Source: Chloroflexota bacterium
GTDB taxonomy: Bacteria; Chloroflexota; UBA6077; CF-72
Length of the DNA: 8,723 nt
Assembly (NCBI GenBank): GCA_019247135.1
Contig: JAFAPL010001080.1
Span: 1-8,723 of the forward strand
Direction: 5' to 3'
A program made the translations under genes and the position numbers. How positions within the stretch are numbered: the first letter of the stretch is position 1; each line of letters opens with the position of its first letter. Positions 1 through 6,504 of the stretch are shown here, piece by piece. The notes under the pieces are model-generated. The model saw only the letters and a list, made by a program, of their open reading frames with translations, made no database searches and had not been told where the DNA came from.

Positions 1-242
1 CGCGTGCGTTTCGTACGGCGGCGCCGTCGCCTCCGACCGTACGTCGTGAAGCGCCGCGGCCGCCACGCTCGGCTGAGCCGACGTACAAGGCGGGGGATCG
101 CGTACGCCATCCAACCTTTGGTACGGGCATCGTGGTGGGTGTCCGCGCTGACGGCTCGAGCGAAATCATCGACGTGAACTTTGCGGGCCCCGCGGGTGTC
201 AAGAAACTCGACACAGCGTTCGCGCCGCTGACGCGCGAGTAG
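1..242 (+). CDS. pcrA: UvrD/PcrA-type ATP-dependent DNA helicase, C-terminal fragment (5' end outside window)
   Basis: This is the last 79 codons of a gene that enters from the left edge, read in the frame starting at base 3 and ending in TAG at 240-242. The first ~28 residues are a Pro/Arg/Ala-rich, probably disordered linker. The next ~50 form the small C-terminal Tudor-like domain typical of PcrA/UvrD superfamily 1 helicases, recognised by the segment YKAGDRVRHPTFGTGIVVGV followed by a strand ending DVNF and a final KKLDTAFAPLTRE. In the family this domain follows the helicase core and, in PcrA, helps contact RNA polymerase in transcription-linked repair. The motor motifs lie outside the window and cannot be checked. 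The gene converges on sbcC, so it is not part of the minus-strand operon. PcrA versus UvrD cannot be decided from the tail alone. Confidence 0.87.
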   Translation, partial: RAFRTAAPSPPTVRREAPRPPRSAEPTYKAGDRVRHPTFGTGIVVGVRADGSSEIIDVNFAGPAGVKKLDTAFAPLTRE

Positions 243-252
243 CAGCCTCACG

Positions 253-291
253 GCGCCCCTAAAGGGGATTTTCAAGGGGCAAGGCCCCTTG
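253..291. terminator. Tandem hairpins after the pcrA stop, probable weak terminator
   Basis: Eleven bases after the pcrA stop there is a short hairpin, CCCC-TAAA-GGGG (256-267), followed by ATTTT (268-272), which reads as a weak intrinsic terminator on the plus strand. It is followed directly by a stronger hairpin, CAAGGGGC-AAG-GCCCCTTG (273-291, 8-bp stem), which has no T-run on either strand. Together they lie between two convergent genes and could limit readthrough in both directions. The T-tract is short, so the terminator role is inferred; the inverted repeats themselves are plainly visible. Confidence 0.45.
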
Positions 292-316
292 GACCCTCGG
301 AGAGAATTTATGGCCA

Positions 317-342
317 CCCCCTCTCCCTCGAGGGAGAGGGGG
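317..342. repeat. Perfect 26-nt palindrome, REP-like intergenic element
   Basis: CCCCCTCTCCCTC (317-329) is followed with no spacer by its exact reverse complement GAGGGAGAGGGGG (330-342), centred on a CTCGAG. It continues rightward into a G-rich tail, CCGGGGGGTGTGGGTGA (343-359). The layout of CCCTCTCCC, GGGAGAGGG and then GGGGTG/GGGTGA resembles short dispersed palindromic repeats I remember from intergenic regions of many bacteria. Here it sits in the gap between the 3' ends of pcrA and sbcC, 28 bp beyond the sbcC stop, where a hairpin could end or stabilise the sbcC transcript. That it is a multicopy repeat is inference; only one copy is in this window. Confidence 0.6.
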
Positions 343-370
343 CCGGGGGGTGTGGGTGACAGCAGCGAAG

Positions 371-2926
371 CTAGCGGAGCGCGTACGTGCTGCCGCGGGG
401 GGTTTTGACCACTTCTATGCGCGCGGGGAACCGATCGCGCAAGTCCTCCAGGTGTGTCACCACAAGAATCTTTTCGAACTCCGGTTCGATCGCCTGGATC
501 GCTTCGACCATCCGCTCACGCCCATCCAGGTCCTGCGAGCCCATGCCTTCATCCACAACCAGCATCTGCAGCCGCGTCCCCGCGCGATGCGCGAGCAACC
601 GCGACAATGCGATGCGTATAGCGAAATTCACGCGAAATCCTGCGCCACCGGAGAACAGCTCGTAGCTGCGCGTACCCAGCTCGTCGGCAATCTTGATGTC
701 CAGCGTTTCAATCGTTCCCGCCCCCGACCGCACATCGCGCTGCGTCTCGAACTTCACGTGCATGCGCCCGTCGGTCATCCGCCACAAAATCCGGTTCGCC
801 TCCTCCTCGATCTCCGGGATGGCGGTCTCGATGATCATCGCCTGTACGCCGCGTCGGCCAAACGCGTACGCCAGGTCGCCATACACGCTCTGCTCGCGCC
901 GCAGCGCATCCTGACGCGCGAGGCTGTCGCGGTGCTTGCGTTCTAAGAATACGCAGTTATCCACTCTCGCCTGGGCGAACAAGGACTGCTCGTGACACTC
1001 GTCACGTGCCCGACGTGCCGCCGTCAGCTCCTCGTCCAGCGCTTTCAGTCGAGCGCGTTCGGATGGCAGGTGCTGCGTTTGCGACCGCAGCTCGAGCAAG
1101 CGCTGCTCATCGGCGCCGCACTCCTCCACAAGATGTTGCAAGCTCGCGGACAATTCGACGATCTGCGTCTGCAGGTGCTCGTCGGACATGCGGGCCTGCT
1201 CGAGCAGCTGTCGTTCGCGCTCGGCGTGCTCCAGCTCCGTCAGGCGCGACCGGAGTTTCCGATGTCCATCTTCGTCGTAGCCCAGCGCCGCCATCTTTTT
1301 CTCTGTCTGTGATAGCTGCGCGCGCGCTTCTGGCGCGAAGCGTGCCTCACGCAATGCAAGCTGCCGTTGTGAAAGGTCGCGTTGCAGTACTGCGAGCTGC
1401 TGCTGCGCCTGTTCCGCTTCGGCGAGGGCGCGTTCGGCCTGGGCCAGAGCTCGTTGAGCCGCGGTACGGCCGTTCAACTCGCGCTCCAGAGTCGCCAACT
1501 GAGACTGGTCGCGCTCGATGCCCGCATCCAGCTCGCGATAGGTCGCTTCATGCGACCGGAAGTCCTCGCGCAGCGTGGTGCCCTGCTGGGCGTACTCGTC
1601 GTGCAAGCGTCGCTTGTGGCGATCGTCCATGGGCCGCCGACAGGTCGGACATGCCGAGAGCTGATCCAGCTCATCCATGCGCTTGCGGAGCTCGAGCATT
1701 TGCTCCTTCAGGTGCGTGTTGACGGTGCGCCGCTCCGCTGCCTCCTCGCGCCGGCGTGCAATGTCCTGTTGCAGTCGAGCATGCCGCGACTCCGTCTGTT
1801 CCAGCGCGGCAGCCGTCTTTTGCGCTCGCTGCAGTTCCGCTCGCAGGGTATTCGCACGCTCGGCGGCGCCGCGCACTTCGGCAACGCGGCGTTCCGCCTG
1901 AGAAAACTCGCCCTCGAGGCGCGCTTGCTCCGCCGCGAGCGCGCGCAGAGCACCGGCGCGTGCCCGCTCCAGCGGGAGGAATTGCTGCTGACGGCGGTCG
2001 AGCTCCTGGAGTTCTCGCCGCGCAGCATCCAGCTGTCGTGCGGCCTCTTCGATTTCCGCCGCGCGTGCGAGCACGATCTGGACCTGGTCACGCAAGGAGC
2101 GCCGTTCCTCGAGCGCAGACGACAACCGCGCACGTTCGGACGACAAACGCTGCAAGCGTGCATCCAACTCTTCCGCGTGATGCTGAAGCGTCTCCAACGC
2201 GGACACGCGGTTGCGCAACACGACGCAGTGCTGCTCGGCAGTTTTGAGCTGATCCTCCAGCGCGAGCAGCTGGGTGCGGAGACGATCTACCTCCGCCTGG
2301 TACTCCGGCCGACGGGCGATCTCCTGCTCCCACTGTTGGGCGAGGCGGCGTTCATCCGCAAGCTGCGCTTCGCAGGTCTTGTAGCGTTCTTTCGCACGCG
2401 CCTCCAGCTCGTCGTAATACCCGAGCTCCAGGATCTCCGCCAGGACGCGTTTCCGCTCAGCGGGAGAGTTGAGCGTAAAGCTGTCCGCGCGACCCTGCTG
2501 CAGAAAGGAAGAATTGGTAAACGTTTCGTAGCTCATGCGCAGGGTGCGCTCGATCAGACGCTCCGTTTCGGCGACCGAACGCTCGGACAACGGCCGGTAA
2601 CCGCCGTTGGAGCGAATCGCGAACTGGAGATCCGTGGAGCCGTACTTGCCACGCCGCTGTCGCTTGCGGATGACCCGGTATTGTTGATTGTCCAGCTCGA
2701 ACTCGAACTCGACTTCCATTTCGGACGCGCCCGTGTGAATGAGCTCGTCGACGGATTTTGCGCGGGCGCGGCCCCACAATGCCCACGTGATCGCGTCCAG
2801 CAGAGCCGATTTGCCGTGCCCGTTATCGCCAGTCAAGACAGCAACGTGCAGCCCATCGAAGCACAGCGGCTCGTGCACGTCGGTGTACGACATGAAGTTG
2901 CGGACGTTCAGCAGCTTCGGAATCAC
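371..2926 (-). CDS. sbcC: SbcC/Rad50-type SMC-like ATPase of the SbcCD (Mre11-Rad50) complex
   Basis: An 851-residue ABC/SMC-type ATPase that partners the SbcD nuclease in sensing and processing DNA ends and hairpins. The N-terminal half-domain carries Walker A GDNGHGKS at residues 33-40 and a Q-loop in SSFLQQGRAD (139-148). Residues ~175-680 are heptad-rich coiled coil interrupted in the exact middle by the zinc hook CPTC (C426, C429), which pairs two molecules through one zinc. The C-terminal half has the signature FSGG (758-761), Walker B LVVDEG (789-794), D-loop GSQDLDGRER (796-805) and the switch histidine H825 in VVTHLE. It is compact (E. coli SbcC is about 1,050 residues), mainly through shorter coils. 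It starts with GTG overlapping the sbcD stop in GTGA and has no clear Shine-Dalgarno sequence, suggesting translation coupled to sbcD. It ends in TAG at 373-371 and is the last gene of the operon. Confidence 0.95.
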   Translation of the reverse strand: MIPKLLNVRNFMSYTDVHEPLCFDGLHVAVLTGDNGHGKSALLDAITWALWGRARAKSVDELIHTGASEMEVEFEFELDNQQYRVIRKRQRRGKYGSTDLQFAIRSNGGYRPLSERSVAETERLIERTLRMSYETFTNSSFLQQGRADSFTLNSPAERKRVLAEILELGYYDELEARAKERYKTCEAQLADERRLAQQWEQEIARRPEYQAEVDRLRTQLLALEDQLKTAEQHCVVLRNRVSALETLQHHAEELDARLQRLSSERARLSSALEERRSLRDQVQIVLARAAEIEEAARQLDAARRELQELDRRQQQFLPLERARAGALRALAAEQARLEGEFSQAERRVAEVRGAAERANTLRAELQRAQKTAAALEQTESRHARLQQDIARRREEAAERRTVNTHLKEQMLELRKRMDELDQLSACPTCRRPMDDRHKRRLHDEYAQQGTTLREDFRSHEATYRELDAGIERDQSQLATLERELNGRTAAQRALAQAERALAEAEQAQQQLAVLQRDLSQRQLALREARFAPEARAQLSQTEKKMAALGYDEDGHRKLRSRLTELEHAERERQLLEQARMSDEHLQTQIVELSASLQHLVEECGADEQRLLELRSQTQHLPSERARLKALDEELTAARRARDECHEQSLFAQARVDNCVFLERKHRDSLARQDALRREQSVYGDLAYAFGRRGVQAMIIETAIPEIEEEANRILWRMTDGRMHVKFETQRDVRSGAGTIETLDIKIADELGTRSYELFSGGAGFRVNFAIRIALSRLLAHRAGTRLQMLVVDEGMGSQDLDGRERMVEAIQAIEPEFEKILVVTHLEDLRDRFPARIEVVKTPRGSTYALR

Positions 2927-4203
2927 GACGCGTCAGCGTGCAGTGAGCACTCCGGTGTGATTTCAGCCTCCGGCTCCATCAGCTGGCGCGCGTAACGCAA
3001 GAGGACGTCGCGGCGCTCTGGATCGACACGCTGGTGCTCCAGGTACAGTGTCAATGCTTCGAGCGGCCCAGCACGCTGAATTGCGGCAGCGGCGGCGCCC
3101 CAGCGACTGCGCACGCGTTGCGGCGAGGTTCGCTCGACCGGCGCGATGTAGTATGCGCCCTTGAGCTGGCGCCGGATTTCATCGTCGTTCAGTTCTGGAG
3201 CGCGCTCCGGCGGAACGTCGATGCGCAACCGCACCACCGCATTTTCGAGTCGATGTGCCTCTCTGGCAATCGCGCGAACAACGTCCTGCGTTGCGTTGTC
3301 CGACTCGACTCTAGCCTCTATGGTCAGGAACGGACGTGCGTCGACGGTCCGGAATTCCCATTCAGCGCGACCTTTTTCTCCCAGTTCTACGAGCACGAAC
3401 CCTTTGGACTCGGCTTCCTCGCCGAAGTCGACACGGTCGATGCTGCCGGAGTACACAACCGGGGTCGCGTAGGCGAGGGCCTGGTGTTTATGGATGTGGC
3501 CCAGTCCGACGTAGTCGACATGTGGCAGATCGAACATTTGCAGGTCGTACATGGGGTCGCTGCCCATGGTGAGCAGGCGCTCAGCGCCGATTTTCGCGCC
3601 GAACACGTGTGTATGACCGACGACCATCGCGGGAACATCGGGGTCGAGTGCTTCGGCCTCCTGGCGCAGCTTCGCCGTATTCAGGTCGATCATCGCCTGG
3701 TTGAGCTCTTCGAGGGTGCGGTTCTTGAAGTCCGCTTGCGCGAGGACCATGCTGCGAGCGGTCCACGGAAAGGTGAGCACCTGGATCGGGCCGCTCGCTG
3801 TCTGAACGCGATGGGTGGCGATGGAGCGCGCGACGGTGACGTTCGGGATCTGGAGTGCACGGAAGATGTCGACGCTGCTGGCGCGTCCGACGGACATCGG
3901 AATGTCGTGATTGCCGGCGACGATGACGCTCTGTATCCCAGCAGAGGAAAGCCGCTGAATGCGCTGCGCGAACTCGCGCTGATGCGTGGGGGTGGGGTCG
4001 CGTGTCTTGTAGATATCCCCGGCGAACACGACAAGATCGACTTTCTCAGCGACGGCCGTGTCAATGGCCTGATCGAGCGATCTGAGAAAATCATGCAGGC
4101 GTTGGTTGAGCCCTGTCTCAGGGTTGATGCGCCCGTAGTTCTCCATTCCGATGTGCGTATCAGCGAGATGCAGGACTTTTCGTTTCTGGTGGAGCCCGCT
4201 CAT
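2923..4203 (-). CDS. sbcD: SbcD/Mre11-type metallophosphoesterase nuclease
   Basis: Calcineurin-like Mn-dependent nuclease subunit of the SbcCD complex, about 426 residues from the chosen start. The phosphoesterase motifs are all present in order: LADTHIG (D15, H17), AGDIYKTRDP (D63), AGNHDIP (N98, H99, D100), VGHTHVFGA (H197) and LGHIHKHQ (H236, H238). All seven expected metal ligands are therefore intact. A capping domain and a C-terminal Rad50-binding region follow from about residue 290. The start is ambiguous: ATGs at 4254, 4233 and 4203 are all in frame. I prefer 4203 because it has GGAG seven bases upstream and leaves only ~13 residues before the first motif; the two upstream ATGs lack a visible ribosome binding site, although the one at 4233 would overlap the herA stop by 8 nt. 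The stop overlaps the sbcC start by 4 nt. The second motif, with KTRDPTPTHQREF after GDIY, differs from the E. coli form but matches a subfamily I recall from Chloroflexota and cyanobacteria. Confidence 0.93.
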   Translation of the reverse strand: MSGLHQKRKVLHLADTHIGMENYGRINPETGLNQRLHDFLRSLDQAIDTAVAEKVDLVVFAGDIYKTRDPTPTHQREFAQRIQRLSSAGIQSVIVAGNHDIPMSVGRASSVDIFRALQIPNVTVARSIATHRVQTASGPIQVLTFPWTARSMVLAQADFKNRTLEELNQAMIDLNTAKLRQEAEALDPDVPAMVVGHTHVFGAKIGAERLLTMGSDPMYDLQMFDLPHVDYVGLGHIHKHQALAYATPVVYSGSIDRVDFGEEAESKGFVLVELGEKGRAEWEFRTVDARPFLTIEARVESDNATQDVVRAIAREAHRLENAVVRLRIDVPPERAPELNDDEIRRQLKGAYYIAPVERTSPQRVRSRWGAAAAAIQRAGPLEALTLYLEHQRVDPERRDVLLRYARQLMEPEAEITPECSLHADAS

Positions 4204-4210
4204 GAGCGGG

Positions 4211-4214
4211 CTCC
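4211..4214 (-). promoter_or_regulatory. Ribosome binding site supporting the 4203 start of sbcD
   Basis: On the minus strand the bases read GGAG, then seven bases, then ATG (4203-4201). This is the only good Shine-Dalgarno sequence in front of any of the three candidate sbcD ATGs, and it lies inside the 22-nt gap after the herA stop codon (4228-4226). Confidence 0.6.
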
Positions 4215-4225
4215 ATCGATCATAT

Positions 4226-5884
4226 TCAGTCATCGGTGCCGAAGATTTCTTCATAGCGGCGGGCGTGGGCGGCGATTGCTTCGGGGTCTGAAACTGACGA
4301 GCCCAGGGCGGAATAGAACGACGAGTCGTATTTTCGCGTGCGGATCATCATCGGCATGGGCACGGCGTGGCCCAGGAGGAGGGCCTGCTCGCGTGAATCC
4401 AGGGTTGAGAGCACGGTGCGCAGGTGTGATCCACCGCTCACGCCGGTGAAGATCGCGTCGATGTCACGCTCGTCGTTCAGCTGGCAGGTGATCCGCGTGC
4501 CGATCTGCGAGAGGACCTCCGCGTCAATTCCCGAAGGCCGCTGGTCGACCACCAACAAGGTGACGTAGAACTTTCGCAGCTCGCGCGCAATCGTGCCAAA
4601 TGTCGTCTGGCGGGCGGCATCCGCATTCAGGAATTTGTGCGCTTCCTCAATCGTGATCATGAGCGGCCGCGGCCGATCACTCTCGTCCTTGGTATTCCAG
4701 TAGCGCTCGGTCTTCTTCACCCAGAGCTCGTGTAATCGTCGGGTGATGACGTTCGCCGCCAGAATGTAAGCGAGCAGGTTGCGCTGCCGACCAAACTCGA
4801 GCACAACGTGGTGCCCGCGCTCCAGGCGCGCGATCAGCTCGTCCAGCGTCGAACGCGCAAGCGAGCGCTCGACGAAGGGCAAGCGATCGATCAGTCGCAG
4901 CTTGCTACGCAGCGCGCTGAGCGAGTTGTTATTGCCACCATTTTCATTGGCAAACGCAGATAGCTCATCGCCGCTCATGTCCAGCAATCGCGCAGCCCAG
5001 TCGTCGCCGAGCTTGTCTTCGCATAACGCCGCCGACTCCACAGCCGTGCGGTGCAGCTTCAGCTCGTCCTGCAGCAGAGAAATATCCGCCACCGAGAGCT
5101 CACGCAACGCGATCTTGATCTCACCCGCCGGCCGCACGCCGCGTCCCCGCGAAGACTCCATGTCCAGCGTGTAAACGGCCACGCGACTGCCGAACAATTG
5201 CGACAGGCCTTTGACCTCGGTACCCTCTTCGTTTTTGGCACTCCAGCCGTATTCCGAGTGCATATCGAAGATCAAATTCACCGCCTGGTTGGCGTTGATA
5301 ACACCGCACAGGATGAGTCGAGCGAGGAAACTCTTGCCCGTACCGGATTTGCCGAAGACGCCGTTGGAGCGTTCTACGAACCGCCGCAGGTCCAGGCAGA
5401 CGGGTACATCCATGTCGATCGGCTGCCCGATTTGAAAGTGCGTCCGCCCGTCATCGCGACCAAACACGCGCTCGAAGTCGGCGACGGTTGCCTCCGACAC
5501 AGACGAGAAATGCGGCGGAATGGTCCGCGCGGGTCGCGGAACGAGGTCACCTTCATCGAACTCCAGGTCGGCCGCGATGTTCGCGAGCATGAGCTCCGGC
5601 TTGAGTTTGATCGTGGCGTACGTGGTCGTGCCGTTCAGCACCTGACGCAGAAAAGCATCCACGGAGCTCGGGTCCCCAGGCGGATCGCGCAGGACGTCAG
5701 CATTGGCCGAGTCCAGCTGAACGTCGGTCACCAGACAGAAATACTCGTATTTGTGTCCAACGATTTTGACGAATTTTCCGAGTCGGACGTCTTCGATGGG
5801 CACCTCGGGGTCCAGCCGCGCCGACAAGCCTTCGGCGACCGAACCAGCAACCAGCAGGCCGAGTCGACTGTGGGCCGGCGGCAT
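4226..5884 (-). CDS. herA: HerA family hexameric DNA translocase (HAS-barrel plus FtsK/HerA-type ATPase)
   Basis: A 552-residue ATPase of the HerA/DUF87 family, a hexameric ring that pumps double-stranded DNA and drives the NurA nuclease during end resection. The N-terminal HAS-barrel (about residues 5-60) begins HSRLGLLVAGSVAEGL. The RecA-type core has Walker A GKSGTGKS (178-185), the DMHSEYG segment (207-213), Walker B LMITIEEAHK with E413-E414, the QRPSGID motif (448-454, sensor-like) and TRITCQLND with R464, the usual site of the trans-acting arginine. Residues ~215-380 hold the helical insertion. A GTG nine bases upstream (5893) is possible, but I chose the ATG at 5884 because it forms TGATG with the stop of the HAS-barrel gene, the same junction used at nurA. 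GAGG lies 11 bases before this ATG. The placement between nurA/HAS and sbcDC fits a role in one resection machine. FtsK is unlikely, as there are no membrane segments. Confidence 0.93.
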   Translation of the reverse strand: MPPAHSRLGLLVAGSVAEGLSARLDPEVPIEDVRLGKFVKIVGHKYEYFCLVTDVQLDSANADVLRDPPGDPSSVDAFLRQVLNGTTTYATIKLKPELMLANIAADLEFDEGDLVPRPARTIPPHFSSVSEATVADFERVFGRDDGRTHFQIGQPIDMDVPVCLDLRRFVERSNGVFGKSGTGKSFLARLILCGVINANQAVNLIFDMHSEYGWSAKNEEGTEVKGLSQLFGSRVAVYTLDMESSRGRGVRPAGEIKIALRELSVADISLLQDELKLHRTAVESAALCEDKLGDDWAARLLDMSGDELSAFANENGGNNNSLSALRSKLRLIDRLPFVERSLARSTLDELIARLERGHHVVLEFGRQRNLLAYILAANVITRRLHELWVKKTERYWNTKDESDRPRPLMITIEEAHKFLNADAARQTTFGTIARELRKFYVTLLVVDQRPSGIDAEVLSQIGTRITCQLNDERDIDAIFTGVSGGSHLRTVLSTLDSREQALLLGHAVPMPMMIRTRKYDSSFYSALGSSVSDPEAIAAHARRYEEIFGTDD

Positions 5885-6504
5885 CAGACGCACCGCCTCA
5901 AGATGCCGGTCAACCGACCGTAATCGGCGCGGAGAAGCTGCGCCAGCTCGCGCCCGCTGGCTTGCAGAAATGAGTCAGAATCGCCCCGCTGTGCGGCCGT
6001 GAAGCGCAAGTTAGCGGCTATCAGCTCGTCGACGGGCACTTCTGGAGTGAGTAAAAGCGCCGCCAGGTAATCCAGTCCAACGTCCGTAAAGCGGAGCACC
6101 GCTTCGGGAGTGCAGGTGAACACCGAGTAGTGCAAACGCGGTGGTCTCGGCGGCAGGAATTGATAGATTCGCGTGCCAGACGCGAATCCCACGACACGCG
6201 CGCGGAACAGTGTCCGCAGGACCAGCGGCAGATCCGGATTTTCGAGATAGATCCGATCGTCGCGAACGTCATCGTGGCCGCGCATGATGGCGCGCGCACC
6301 GGGATCGATACCGCTGGTCTCCACGTGCGCGACCACACCGTACACCGTGAGACCATCGTCCATCGCCGTCTCAATGAAGGCGCCGAAAGGTGGTGCGCCG
6401 TCGAGATCCAACGATTGGGCCAGGATCTCCGTGGTGGATGCCTCGACGACTTCCCCGACGAGCCCACGTTCGTGCGTGAATGCAGACACACCGTTGTGCG
6501 TCAT
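5884..6504 (-). CDS. Stand-alone HAS-barrel domain protein linked to HerA-NurA
   Basis: A 206-residue protein without enzyme motifs. Its N-terminal part, GLVGEVVEASTTEILAQSLD (residues 14-33), then PPFGAFIETAMDDG and TVYGVVAHVETSGIDPGARA, reads as a small beta-barrel of the HAS-barrel type, the same class of domain that HerA carries at its own N terminus. The middle contains FRARVVGFASGTRIYQFLPPRPPRLH (split here: residues 100-112 and 113-125), a strand-rich stretch with a PPRPPR turn. The C-terminal third (about 140-206) is helical. I see no signal peptide or membrane segment, so it should be cytoplasmic. It starts in ATGA with the nurA stop and ends in TGATG with the herA start, so it is almost certainly made together with both. 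HAS-barrels of archaeal HerA bind NurA, so an adaptor or assembly role is a reasonable inference. No function is proven by the sequence. Confidence 0.85.
   Translation of the reverse strand: MTHNGVSAFTHERGLVGEVVEASTTEILAQSLDLDGAPPFGAFIETAMDDGLTVYGVVAHVETSGIDPGARAIMRGHDDVRDDRIYLENPDLPLVLRTLFRARVVGFASGTRIYQFLPPRPPRLHYSVFTCTPEAVLRFTDVGLDYLAALLLTPEVPVDELIAANLRFTAAQRGDSDSFLQASGRELAQLLRADYGRLTGILRRCV

Noticed and set aside
350..946. Plus-strand open frame (198 codons) after the intergenic palindrome
   Set aside because: It starts inside the repeat tail and runs antisense to the ATPase C-terminal domain of sbcC; no ribosome binding site and no domain.
1382..2995. Long plus-strand open frame (537 codons) opposite sbcC
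   Set aside because: It is antisense to a gene with every Rad50 motif, its translation is Leu/Arg/Ala-rich with no recognisable domain, and GC-rich coding DNA commonly leaves such antisense frames open.
3034..4449. Plus-strand open frame (471 codons) opposite sbcD and the end of herA
   Set aside because: It spans the sbcD/herA boundary on the opposite strand and shows no domain, while the minus strand carries complete nuclease and ATPase motifs.
5051..5923. Plus-strand open frame (290 codons) opposite herA
   Set aside because: Shadow of the HerA Walker A region and HAS-barrel; low-complexity translation without family features.
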